Shown piece after piece: positions 23,927 through 35,772 of a stretch of DNA of 64,000 nt. The notes below the pieces were generated by a model, which had not been told where the DNA came from, searched no databases, and saw nothing but the letters and a program-made list of their open reading frames with translations. The translations under genes were made by a program, and so were the position numbers. Position 1 is the stretch's first letter. The number at the start of each line of letters is the position of its first letter. Source of the stretch: Rhynchosporium graminicola (lineage: Eukaryota > Ascomycota > Leotiomycetes > Helotiales > Ploettnerulaceae); assembly GCA_900074885.1 (NCBI GenBank), contig FJUW01000004.1, forward strand, positions 3,012,578-3,076,577, given 5' to 3'.

Positions 23927-24748
23927 TATCGAAGGTGTAAAGGTCAGAATTTATGTGATTGCAAATGGAAAGGAGGAAAAGGAAATTACGCTACACGTCG
24001 GGGGTTGACGCGATGATCTGCAAGAAAACTGGATCTGACGTTGAAGTAAGACACGTTGACACGTGAGGTTCCAGGGATCAATCACAGGCCGGTTCTGTCT
24101 ATGACTATGTAGGCCGAATTTATGTTGAGCTGATCTTCTGATGTTACATCCATCTACAAAGAAGACTGGCAGGTGCATGCCTCATAATCACCGATCAATT
24201 GCCTATAGGCAAGTCAAAGATGAACACAATCTGCAGGGTTCATCACCCTTTGTTACAAGTTCAGTAAGCTCCAAGCTCAGCATAATTTGCCTCTTGTGAG
24301 ATGGTATTCGTAGTCATTGCATGGCAACAGGTGTGGAACCGGATTATCCTAGGCCTTCATACGGGCATTTAAGCTGATGCAAGTGTTCCAGTGTTGAAAT
24401 GGCCAATTGCTGATTATCTTAAAGTCATAATTGCAGTCTCGATAACAAATGCCAATCAAGTGATTCACGGTGTTCTTTAGGTTAAGATGGAGTGCAGAGA
24501 TGACAAGCTACAGTAACTAGAGCTGCTTATTGGTGCTGACGCTGCAGATGAAAAACTTTTCCGGCAACCAATCGTGTAGGCAGTGTACCATTAACTGTCT
24601 GCATTCGGAGAAGCTCTGTAATGGAGCTCAGAGATATCCTTGATACCGAGGACGCCTCCAAAGTCTAAGGCCCTGCCGTCACCCTGCAGCATCGCTCAGT
24701 TTCAGGAATTTGTATTGGCTGTGTTTTGACATCTCCAATAACTGAGAA
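23927..24748. other. Intergenic, nothing recognised
   Basis: No supported gene. Contains the promoter side of the 2EXR gene and the 3' flank of the transcription-factor remnant. Confidence 0.5.
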
Positions 24749-25367
24749 TTAAGCCGAGGAGCACTGGAATGGGCAGACACACCAATCACTATCGTTCTCA
24801 AGCAATGACTTCCAGAAATCGTCGTCTGGATCAATTGAAAACGCATCTAGACCAAATAACGATGGCTCCAGGACCTCATTTGATGGGCCAGATTGATTGT
24901 CTTCTTGTGACAGGTGGTGCCGTGCTCCAATATCGCAGATAGGATTGCTAGAGAATTGTGATCTAGTCATCGGTCCCCTACAAGCCTTAAGCCGGCGCAT
25001 GTTGAGCACGTATCGATCAATTACTTCATTCTTGCCAAGAGGAGTACGACGACGCATTGAGGTAGCTTCGGACTTGCTGATCAGGAGATCGAGCGCGTTT
25101 GAACAGTCGAGCACTTTGTGAACATGACGAGCATTCCAGACTTCAGTTTTGTAAGCTGCGAGCCTTCCTCTGAGGATGAGTACATGACCTGCAAATACCC
25201 GCCTGGAGTAGGCGAAACTTATGGCGAAGGTATAATTCTTTAAGAAGTGCGTGATCAAATATGTTTTGGACAACTGTGAGACATGAGTATAGAAGGTCGA
25301 GGAGATAGGACTTGTCTGAGCTGGGATGCATGGAGTGGTACAGGCCAACTTCGAATATGGAAAACAA
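24749..25367 (-). pseudogene. Remnant of a fungal transcription factor (C-terminal end)
   Basis: Two overlapping frames on the minus strand carry adjoining parts of one protein. From 25367, one frame reads LYHSMHPSSDKSYLLDLLYS, then CLTVVQNIFDHALL. Near 25200 the similarity moves to a second frame with LRGRLAAYKTEVWNARHVHK and LDCSNALDLLISKSEA, ending at 24749. This order (DLLYSCL..KN.FD, then a W..RHVHKVLD..N.LDLLI segment) is what I recall from the C-terminal region of Zn2Cys6 transcription factors. The DNA-binding zinc cluster and the central domain are absent and the frame is broken, so I call it a truncated pseudogene. The family call is from recalled pattern only and needs a search. Confidence 0.5.
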
Positions 25368-25402
25368 ACAGTATCAGTTCCCGCTTGAAACTTTTCAATC
25401 AT

Positions 25403-26500
25403 CTGAGATGCGTAAACGCAAATGCGAACAGATGGCTGAGCCTAGGCCGCTTCATGATTGACTTTATATCAGGTCACATCAACTCTAGCATAACTACTTT
25501 CAGGATTCCTAAAAGACCGAGCTAGCACGACGCCAGGCCGAGCTTAACTTGTACCCAGATTTAACAACGCGAGATCCGAGCAAAGCAACTGAAAGCCCAG
25601 AAGGCAAGGAAAAGTAAACAGAGGCAGAGGCAGACGTCCAAGATACAACTGCGAGAGCAATAGTAAATTCTTATTAAGCAAATAATAGTACATCTCGCTA
25701 ATCTGAAGGCCCTCTGAAGATTCTAACACAGAACCGCCGGTGCCTCTTACTTGCAGAGGTAACATTCAGCTTGAATTAGCTGATTACATAGGACAGATTT
25801 TCGGAGGAAGCCTACCGCGAAAATAGATATATCATCGACCTCCGCATTCGCACTACATATCCTGAATTAGCTAGGTGTTGTACGTAACATATTTCCAGAT
25901 AAGGAGCATACAATTTCCAGGCCCAAAAGTTGTTACACCCGTATGAAACCCGTGGGAGAAAAACAGGTGAGCCAACCAATTCATTTTTCTAGTCTAGTGG
26001 TGCTATATGAGTCAGATTTCATACTGGGCTTCGGCAATTCGGAGTCTCAAAAGTTTCATTGTGTTTTGCGACTTCGGTCAATCTTCAGAACTTATTGCCC
26101 GAACCTGTATATTTATTGAACCGTTAATATGGATTTAATTCCATACCAAACGAGGCAGTAAAGTCGAGATGCTTCACAAATGATAAAATGGTGTAGTGCT
26201 GCTGCAAATTGCACAAGATGCCTCCTTTCCAGTCGGAGAGACTGACACTTGATTCATTCGGAAGTAGTACTCTGATGTTATGGTATACAGCGACAGGTCG
26301 GACTGGGAGAACTTCTCACTTCTTTCAAGGCCCGAATTTTTCTCGTGTGCGACTACCAACGGCTGGCGACCAAGGGCAAATACATAAGACTGACCAGCTC
26401 ACTGAGTATTGCATATTCTGCTGGGTACTACAGGCGACTACAAATGATTCCGACGCTACTAGTCACGCCCAAAGAAATTTTGTTTCAAAATCTACCTAAA
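25403..26500. other. Degenerate intergenic sequence
   Basis: No supported gene. The zinc-cluster domain that would belong to the remnant on the left was looked for on the minus strand and not seen. Confidence 0.5.
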
Positions 26501-26988
26501 ATGCTTGCAATCAAGTACCCATTGGCTTTCATCGCAGGCATATCTGTCCTTGTCCTAAGCGTGGAATCATCGCCAATGACATGGTAAATGCTGACAGCAA
26601 GGGCAGACTGCTGGAATCAACAGTCCAAGGCTGTTCCTATTCTCACGGCTCCGAATGCGCTCGAGTCCGCCATCCGCACAGCAACGATGCACGCTGAGCA
26701 ATCATCTCAGCTCATCGATGAACAAGCCAAGAGTTTCGGTGCCCTCATCATTACACTGTAATCCGATACATCTGGACTGCTTGCTGTCATAAAAGCTAAG
26801 AAGCCTGATTTCTTGAGCGTTGGAGCTCTTCCAATAGCAAGGAAATCGATTTCCTCCCTGACAGACGCTCAGCTCAGGACAAGTATTCGATACCTCTGAT
26901 CAATATCACACCACCAAGCAACAAGGTAGAGAGAGAGAGAGACAAGACAGACTTCGATGTCCTCTTTTCTGATGCTGCCGAGACCTAA
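26501..26988 (+). pseudogene. Relic of a secreted protein, family unknown
   Basis: The ATG at 26501 opens a signal-peptide-like start (MLAIKYPLAFIAGISVLVLS) and stops at TAA 26585. The same frame continues at once for 57 codons (MLTARADCWNQQSKAVPILT..) to a second TAA at 26759 and then goes on (SDTSGLLAVIKAKKPDFLSV). Near 26880 the coding look shifts to another frame (DKYSIPLINITPPSNKV, then DKTDFDVLFSDAAET) that ends at 26986. Two in-frame stops and one frameshift across a region that otherwise reads like protein point to a decayed gene. I do not recognise the family. Confidence 0.4.
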
Positions 26989-27722
26989 CTAGCCAATTTA
27001 AGGATACACATTGAGGCCGATCGAAGCCGGCCGATCAAACATGTCTGTTGGTTGGCCATAGCAGATCAGTTGTGGAAGGTTGGCTCGAAAAATTTTTATG
27101 ACTGTGCTGTAAGATGGAACGCAGGAATCTCCCTCAAGACCAAGAGATGATTTGCTTTATCCGTCTTCGATTCAATCCAATGCCTACCTTCTTACTTGCC
27201 TTGCTTGTTCCTCTCACGTTTCGAAGAAAAGAAAGATTGTGCATTTAAAACTCGGTTCTTTGAGATTTACACGTACTATTATGCGATTGTCTGGAACATT
27301 GAAACTCTAGAGAAAGCCTTGAGAATCAGTACATTTTAAATGCCCAATGCGAGAAACACTTCTATGCTTCAATTACCTCGTACGTTACATTACTGGCCGC
27401 AGCTCGCTTCGGCAATGCTCGCCTGCAATGGTTGTCAACATCAGTTTCCACGAAATTTTAACACATTCGATCCACCTTATAAAGTATAGCAAAGCTATGG
27501 ACCTTCCAACAAGTCACATTAAATGCCTAAGCATAACAAAGAAAAGTTTATATTGAATGTGTCTGTCCCAAGTCCAATAGATCAGGGGTTCGTTCATCTG
27601 ATCAGCTATGATTGGCTGATGTCTAGCGCGTCACAGGCCGCATCGCATTGAAGCGGGATGACATCGAATCGCAGCTGAACCACCCATGAAAGAAGACACT
27701 CTCGACAGCAGAATCATGAACA
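26989..27722. other. Intergenic, promoter region of the TBC gene
   Basis: No gene is supported. The part next to 27723 is the presumed promoter and leader of the Rab GAP gene. Confidence 0.5.
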
Positions 27723-30700
27723 ATGTTCAACCTCAGCAGCCTTGTGCAAAAGGCTCAGTCGCTCATTGACCCTACTCAAGCTTTAAATATATCTGCATCC
27801 GATCGAAACCCCGCGAAGTCCACTCTCTTCCGCAATCAATTCCGACTGCCAGACTCCCAAACACCACTACAAGAGATTACAGCTGAGCTCACGATCTCTC
27901 CGCCGATTGCCTATTCCCCAAATGCCACTCAAGGAGAGAAAGACCGAGACCGAGACAGGGGATATCACTATGCTGGGAAGCTTCATTTGAGCCAGTCATA
28001 TCTGTGCTTCTCGACACAACCCACCAGCTTCCTACAATCTGCCAGCACTAGCACGTCCTCAGGATTTACAGGCCAGACGCATGGGGCAGGGCCTGGAGGC
28101 AATGGATTCACACTTCCTCTTTGTGCCATTAGACGGGTTGAGCGGTTGCATAGCCAAAGCTTTCAAGTATTCCAACCCGCAATCTAGTTTCGCGCATAGT
28201 CTAATTCTCTTTACAGTTTGCCTTGGCTATCACAACCTGGAACGGAGTTAGCAATACATCCTCAAACGACTCCTCTAAGAATCCTATAAGCCAGCAGAAG
28301 ATTACCATACAGCTAGCCGGAAGCCGGCAGGCTTGCGAGAGGTTTTGTGATGGGTTGAAGAAAGGTCTCAAAAATGCAGTTGCCGATGTGGGGAAGTTGA
28401 AGAGGGTGGTGGCAGAGTGTTATTCGGAACACCTTTTATCTGGCGAAAAGAAATCGAACGATCCTCCCGATGCTGGGCTCGGCATGATATTTAGATATCC
28501 AGGCGATGCTAGAAAGCTTCGGGATCGAAGCAAGATGCGACTATGGGGGGAATATCTCCGGGAAAATGGGCGAAACGTTACTTTGATACGGCAGCCTACG
28601 TTCCATAAGCTCATTCGCGTAGGACTACCAAATCGACTTCGCGGAGAAATCTGGGAACAAACTTCAGGGGCGCTGTTCCTACGGCTGGAGGAACCAACAT
28701 TATTCGTCGATACACTTGCGAAATACGAGGGCCGGGATTCACTTGCTATCGACGAAATTGAAAAAGATCTGAATCGAAGTCTACCAGAATATCCTGGATT
28801 TCAAGATGAGCGGGGTATTGTAAGGCTAAGAAGGGTTCTTACGGCATACAGCTGGATTGACGAGGAAGTGGGATATTGTCAAGCTATGAATATCGTGGTG
28901 GCAGCCCTACTCATATACATGTCCGAGACCCAAGCGTTCTTTCTTCTCCGTACCCTCTGCGATCGATTACTGCCTGGGTATTACTCGACCACGATGTACG
29001 GCACACTGCTGGACCAGAGAGTCTTTGAATCTCTTGTGGAGAAGACCATGCCAATACTATGGGAACACCTGGTCAAGTACGATGTACAGCTTTCTGTCGT
29101 GTCGCTTCCCTGGTTCCTTTCGCTTTATATCAATTCAATGCCGCTGGTATTCGCATTCAGAGTCTTAGATGTTTTCTTTTTAGAAGGTCCTAAAGTGCTT
29201 TTCCAGGTTGGGCTTGCGATCCTACGAATCAATGGTGAAGAGCTGTTGGATGCAACGGACGACGGGGCTTTCATATCCGTACTGAAAGGCTACTTCTCTA
29301 AATTAGACGAATCCGCGCATCCCAAATCTGAAAATGCAAAGCTACGGGCTGTCACTCGATTTCAGGAGTTGATGGTGGTTGCTTTCAAGGAGTTTTCAGG
29401 CATTACACAAAGCAGCATCTCGGAACAGCGCATGAAACATAAAGATGCGGTTCTCAACAATATTGAGAGCTTTGCAAAACGAACTTCCATCCGCAACCTA
29501 GGTCCAGACAGCAAGCGACTAGCCGTTGAGGATTTGGGAGCTTTGTACGACAGATTTTATGGAATATTATATGAACGCATGCAGAGGAGCCAAATGATAC
29601 AGGATGAGACGGAAAGAAGAACAAAGGCCAGTAAGGCTAAGGCTTCCGAAGTTTTTACAGGCTTGACTGAGACTCAAAATATTGAGAAGGGAAGAGTAGG
29701 GCTGGGCCCCAGTCCTACACTTATGGATTATGATGGCTTTCGGGAGTTTCTAGCAGGTATTTCGAAATGGGCTATCACGGATTCGCCATCACCACAAGAG
29801 AGGGACCTTGCTTCTGAAAAAGATAAGCACTCGTATTTCGGCAATAGTATGCGCAGAAAGGAGGTCTCCTTGTCGCCCTGGGGAGTTGGGAACCCCGAGC
29901 CAGCCGATCATGAATTTATGAGACGATTATTCCGACGATGGGATGTTGGTATGAATTCTGCATTAAACCTTCAAGACGTGGTGACCGGAATTGCACATAT
30001 CAAAGGGAAAGGTGATATTATGGGCAGTATCACGTATTTTTTTGAACTATATGACGACGATGGTGATGGCAAGGTTGATCGAGAAGGCATTTTGCGGATT
30101 TCAGAGGCCCTGTTATTTCTCTCTCGCCGTGGTCTGAATGGATCTTTAACACCTTCGAGCTCAATGGTTGGTCTCAGCGAGTATGAAGCTGGAAATGGAA
30201 GCCTTGATATCCCACAGGGAACGACCAATGAGCGTTTCCTCAGTAGCGTCAGTGCATTCATTAGGCGCTGCTTCGAGTATGCTGATCCAGACCATCCTCA
30301 AAACCAAGAAGATGAAAAGAACACCACTGGAGAAGCAGATGGCACATTCGGCATTGGGGATGACAGTGACGAGGAAGAGGACCTTCTAGATCTCGATACT
30401 GAAAAAACTCCAAAGAAGGACAAGACGACAATGCTCCCGGCATTAGGAGCTCCTGCTAACGATCAACGCCGTACCTCAAAAGCCAACACTGAAGCTGCAA
30501 ATGCCGCGCTTGACCCCTCAAAGCCGCTTCATATCACTCTCCCAACCTTCCGAATGGTCGTTCTGGCAGATGAACTTTTAGAGCAATTCTTCGAATCCTC
30601 CTTCCCAGCCTCCTTCCGCATTTCCGATAAGCTGGTCGCTAACGGCCCAACTTCATCGTCTAGCTTGACCACATTCTCCAACATTGGCTTTGGTCGCTCA

Positions 30701-31156
30701 GCTACAGCAGGTCAAGGTGCTCTTGGTGGAGTAGGAGGTACAAGTTCTGCTGGCGCAGTGCCTCCAGGAAAAGGTCTTCGTGGAGTCCTTGACAATATCG
30801 TCACTGATGGTATGCGCGTCGCTGCTGAAGTCCGTAGACGCATGGATGAGGCGCAAAAGGAAATGGAGAGGAATGCCATCAACAAACCCGCAGAAGATGA
30901 GGAGGACGAGGATGAGGGCTATGATACGCGCACTTCTGGTGCATACAACGGTGATGCAGAGCGTCGCAGTGTCCGTTCTGAAGATCGTGATCTACTTGAA
31001 GGCGCGGATGCGGAAGCTGGTAGCATACGAGGTATGGATGGTGTGAGCGTCGTAAAGCAGCCTACTTTGAGTCCGGCGGCTTCGAGTGGTGATGCAAGTG
31101 GACGATCGAGAAGTGCCAGCACTGCCACGCAGAAAGTAGTGGAGTTCGAGCAGTAA
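27723..31156 (+). CDS. GYP2: Rab GTPase-activating protein, GRAM-TBC-EF-hand type
   Basis: Two exons, 27723-28166 and 28217-31156, with a 50-nt intron (GTATTC..TACAG, phase 0) give 1,127 residues. An N-terminal GRAM-like membrane-binding region (about 30-160) is interrupted by a low-complexity insert. The TBC domain runs from about 280 to 500. It has the arginine-finger motif IEKDLNR (R335) and the glutamine-finger motif GYCQ (Q370), both intact, so GAP activity is expected. A single EF-hand with loop DDDGDGKVDREG starts near D761. The C-terminus is acidic and disordered. This order is that of yeast Mdr1/Gyp2 and animal TBC1D8/9. The protein would stimulate GTP hydrolysis by Rab GTPases such as Ypt6 in vesicle transport, by analogy. 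The gene symbol is by domain architecture. Confidence 0.9.
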
Positions 31157-33262
31157 GATGGATGTAATTGACGATGGCATAACAGTCCTTGTACTTATCT
31201 GGACCTTTCTATCCTTAGTGGGCACGATAGTAGCGTTGGTGGCTAGTAAAGATGGGTTTTGGCGTTTGCGTGGCGTTCTCTTGTGACTAGGGATTCCGCA
31301 TTTGGGGACGGAGAAGATGGGGGCCGATGGCCATGTAAAAATTTCCGGGTTTGTAATGAAATGCACTCGCAAAATCACGTCTTCTCTGATACGTGATATG
31401 CAAACTCCTCTTGGATGTGAGAAAGGAGTCGTATTCTCTCTATAATCTTATCTCTAGTAGACATTCTTGCCCCATAGAATAATTAGTACCTGTCTGGCCT
31501 TAGGAAACATGAAGTTCCTTTGATCAAAAATTCCGAATCACGCGACATGTTGTTGTAATCGGAAATCAATACGAAGGGCTTCCCCAATTCGGATTAACGC
31601 TCCGCATCAACAGTCAGAAACGGCCTATAGACTCGGAACTTCTGGTTCTGAAAAGACTCGGAATATTACTGATGACCATTCTCAGACTAAATGGAAGAGT
31701 TGGTCGCGAAATCCATGTCAAGGCCATGTGGAGGTCCGCCAGGCGCCCTGAGATGAAGGTGCTGAAATTTGTGTCCGGAGAGGAAAAGTATCTCCGCTGC
31801 CGTAGTTTAAAATACAACCTATAAAAGCCCTGTAACATTCTCGGACGTTGTGCTGGGTGGGGGTACTGGCCGGGTATTGATGATTCTTAGTTACATGTCC
31901 TCAATTCTTTGGCAGACTATAATAATGTGCCTTACGTTGCTAAGAACTCCACAAGGATGTTTGTGATTTCCTTTTTGATTACTGAGGGGTGATGCTATTT
32001 AACATGATCCATGTTTCGTTCAACAAAGTCCTAAAACCTCCTCCAAAGTAGCTACCGTTGCTGCAGTCTCATTTCCCTTCATGTGTGCTTTGCTTTTCTC
32101 GAGATTCAGCTTCAAGATGAAAAGATACATTGACAGAGACTTTAGCTGCTCTCCCCACCCAAGCAATGATGTCATCTCGATTCTGGAACTTTATGACGCT
32201 CACTCCTGGATGCTCAGTGCTCGGGTTACCATTGCATTCACTGAAACTTTGAGGTGAGATAGCCGAGAATGATTAGGCGCAGTCCTGTTCGAAAATATTT
32301 AACAATAGCGTATAGTAGCTTGTACATGAGAGAACTCACTTCGATGATGGAACCTCCTTGACTAGCAATGTGCATTAATTGACGTGCTTGCCCATGAAGA
32401 TGAAACGACCTTAGGAAAAGGCCGAGTCCAGCTTCAACCTCTCGAGTAGTGTTTGTAGAATGTGCAATATAATTTCCATCGGAAATTCCAAAGATTCGGA
32501 AGAGAAACTAGACTTTATCAATATCATATCCTTTGCGCGTAGAAGCGGAAGAAGTGCAAACCTTTCTTGATTGAGTAATTATCATGTCTCTATTACAATA
32601 TGCCGTGAAGGTTTGGATTGAACATTGCGAAAGGACTTTGTAGAGGATTATTTCAGAGCATCTCGGAGTCTTGACGGTTTAGTTGGCGTGATTTTGACGA
32701 AGTGGATCGGGAGGCGTTTATTAGGTGAATATGATCGTCTGAATGGTAAAGGCCAGTAGGTGACGTATCGTTGAGGGAGCGATTTTTTGATATTGGTGCG
32801 AAGAGGTGGAAAATTCTTCAACAAGAAAAGTTGAAAGTCTCATTTGAACTATTATTTGATGACTGGATTGAAGAAGCTTCTGATATGATGAGAATCTGAA
32901 TAGCAAAGACCAAGATGACGAATGGGCGAACAAAGAGAGTCTTCGAAGAAGGGGCTTTCAGAGCGGTTTGTTGAAGATGTGTGCAGTAATGTGGAACATT
33001 CTTCGATGATTTTTATCGTAACTCGTTGTAATCCTGGGACCGAAGAAGCTTTTTCTCAGTACAAACAAATATCTGAAAGTCAAAGGCCAAGCAGACAAAG
33101 GGGACGAACAGGGGGCGTCTTCAAGGAGATAGTCTTTTGAAGATGTGCGAGGTGGAAATCCTTCAAAAAATATTTCTAAGGGATCGTTGAATATTTCATG
33201 ATCTCTCTACTTCGAAATCACAACTCAATTCGAGGAGGATCAATTTAACTCATGATGTATAA
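31157..33262. other. Gene-poor degraded region
   Basis: No intact gene is seen. From about 32.5 kb the sequence has short stretches that look like diverged copies of each other (for example around 32880-32920 and 33470-33510, both with an AATCTG.ATAGCAAAG core), suggesting old duplicated or mobile DNA. Confidence 0.45.
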
Positions 33263-33349
33263 AACACCGGTAGTGATAATTCCGTCGTCGTCAAGCCTAT
33301 CATATGTACCGTGCTTAAGCTTCATGGTGTCGTTTCTGAACGGCTTCTC
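33263..33349 (-). pseudogene. Fragment of RNA polymerase II subunit 2 (RPB2)
   Basis: Read on the minus strand from 33349, 29 codons give [16 protein letters not shown] followed by [13 protein letters not shown]. This matches the conserved RPB2 segment around KHGTYDKLDDDGLIAPGV. Neither side continues the family: upstream the frame is unrelated, and downstream it reaches a stop within a few codons (after YIMS). RPB2 is a protein of about 1,200 residues, so this is an isolated fragment and not a gene. Possible origins are a segmental duplication or capture by a mobile element in this degraded region. Confidence 0.6.
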
Positions 33350-34899
33350 TCATGTAGAAGCTGAGAAGATGTAGAAGGGTCGATTGAAAGTGTGTATTTG
33401 AAGAGGTCGGATGAGCTGATTCGATTTGCAAATATATTTGAAAGTACTTCGTTAGAAGACTGAATTGCAGTAGTTTGAATGAAGAATCTGCATAGCAAAG
33501 GCTATACAAATGGTGTGACGTTGACCTTTTTTAGGTGGCGAGGAAGGAAAAACAGCATGGAAAGGAGGGAAGAAAGGCCTTCTTATATAGTTGTGGAAGA
33601 AGTGCGCCAGCATAAGCGATAACTATAGTGCTTGCAGTGTTTGCTATCTCTATGTTTGCTTTCTATTTGCTCCAAGTCTAGTGAGTCACCGAGACGTGAG
33701 GTGATTATGTCAACGAACCGCGCTTAGCTAGAAATCAGCACCCTTTCCCTCCCGAGCGAGGCTTCACCCTATTTAAATTCACTTGCTGAATCATTGGACT
33801 ACTCTCAAAGACTCGTACATACACTAACCATATTTCTGTACTTAACATAGCAGAGTCTAGACCTGCAAAGATTTCACTGAAGTTGGGCTTGGCAGTAGTT
33901 GTTGTTTAATGCTCGCTTAAGCAAGGCAAAGTGGGGCCCCACTCCTTCCCTCAAGAATCCAACAGAAGATCGGAGAGTATCAACGCGACCTCATCAAATG
34001 CGTGCTTACTACACACAATCCTCCGACTCTCGATGATTCTGTCACGGCTGTCGACGTGCCCTCGGTACCGGACATAGTTATATTGGTCATATCGTCTTCA
34101 GTAATATACAGCAAATGTGGAGATGAGTCTCGACGCTCCTTTCTGGATTTCCTCACATAGAAGAATCATATTCTCTTCGCCCAGTCTCAACTCAGCTTAA
34201 CCGGAAGTGGATTTTCTCTTGAACAATCGGGGATCTCGTTCCGGTCTCACGAGCAGCTTCTACAGAAGCGACAAACGTTTCGAAGTCAAGGTTCTAAATT
34301 TCACCAATCATTGTGGCTGCTTCAAATTCAAGCCACACCCAAAAGAGTCATTCGAATCCCTCAAGCTCCATGAGTGAACATCCGCTGATTTGAGCGCAGT
34401 GAATAATTTTGTGGACTGGGAAAGTGTCCGCTCTAGTTTGAAACATCAAGGATGGCGCATTTGAGAAATTAGATCACTCCGTTTGTTCCGATAGAAGTCT
34501 CCATCGTATTCCAAAAGATATCCAATTTTTAAGGTTACGTCATAATTAGATGAACAATCCTCTGACTTTGGAGTCGTGACTGCTATGATAATTTTCGTTG
34601 ACACGTGTCGCCGAAGCAAACAAAACCTCGTTACCCGAGGCCAGGCCAAGAGATATCACACAGGGATATTCCGTCTTTTTGAATGGCATGGCCGGTCGTA
34701 AAGGTCTCCAAGCAATCAGTAAGATGAGGAATTTCAACTGTAGCCTCGCTAATCTTGCCCTATATATTTCAGAATCAACAAAGGACCGAAGTTGAATCTG
34801 ATTCTTTCTTTCATTCTGCTCTATATCCTTCAACAAGACAGAGATTCACACTTCTTCAAGCCGTCCTCATCTTGCTATCTATTATAAAATGAATTCATT
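33350..34899. other. Gene-poor degraded region
   Basis: No supported gene. Short frames at 33315-33509 and 34446-34836 on the minus strand show no family features. Confidence 0.45.
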
Positions 34900-35345
34900 C
34901 GGCAGTTGAGGCAGAATTCCTCCTAATTTACTTGGAATACTATATTAAGGCTTTGGCGAACACTCTAATATTGAGTACTGTAACCTCTAAAGTCGGTTCA
35001 GAACCTAGAATTACTTAGTTTCTACTGCGGGCTTCTTCCTTGCTAGTTAATAGGAACTTATTTAGCTAATAAATACAACTAGAAACCTTACATCCTATAA
35101 GAAATCGTAACATCATGCCTAAGAGAATCTTAACTTTAGTTTTCTGCTTTAAATTAGCTTAAATACGAACTCAACTAGTCATGCCTTAAAAGATATGGTT
35201 ATAGGCGAAGCATAATACTTACTATATATTACTTGCTAAGAGAAGCTCATAGTAATAGGAAAGGCAATATACTTAAAGTATAAGTATCGAAGTCGAAGTA
35301 TCAAATTCGAAGTCATATATACCGCTAAGAGATAATAATTGACCT
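34900..35345. repeat. AT-rich tract resembling a RIP-mutated repeat
   Basis: This stretch is markedly AT-rich and dominated by TA, TTA and CTA words with frequent stops in all frames, unlike its neighbours. In Pezizomycotina that pattern is typical of repeats altered by repeat-induced point mutation. No TIR, LTR or coding motif survives that I can name. Confidence 0.45.
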
Positions 35346-35349
35346 CGCA

Positions 35350-35772
35350 ATGATCTCCATTGAGAAATTAGAATCTACAACAACCATCAGAAGCTCTAAA
35401 CCTTACGTCTTCCTATTGGAGGCGATACTATACGAGATCCAAGCTAAGATATTCGCTGAACTCGACCCCAATCACCCCTGGAAACGCCACAGTTACAACG
35501 AGTACTTCAGCTTGCAGGACAGAGTTCCAGCCCTGGTTGTTGCTTTTCGACTGCTGGCGCTTTCCTATGATAATATACTCGAGTGGTTTTCCAAATCTTC
35601 CGAGAGAGTCGGTAACCACAGATAAGTACTAATTATCCAAAATCCTACTGAAGTCCTCCCCCCCCCCCCCCGCGGTGACTGATTTGGCAATAATTGGTAT
35701 GACTTCGACCTCGGATATTGGAATGCTACTGAGATGAGCCTGATCGTCACGGTTGATATTGAAATGAGGTAG
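35350..35772 (+). pseudogene. Possible gene remnant, family unknown
   Basis: An open frame from ATG 35350 reads LLEAILYEIQAKIFAELDPN, then VPALVVAFRLLALSYDNILE and WFSK before a TAA at about 35623. After a run of 14 C (35658-35671) a second protein-like piece (YDFDLGYWNATEMSLIVTVD) ends at TAG 35770. The two pieces could be exons of one small gene, but I see no good splice pair, so a remnant is more likely. The first part loosely resembles the F-box-like start of 2EXR-type proteins. Confidence 0.3.

Noticed and set aside
33263..33349. A functional RNA polymerase gene
   Set aside because: Only 29 codons match; the frame ends shortly after and the flanks do not belong to the family.
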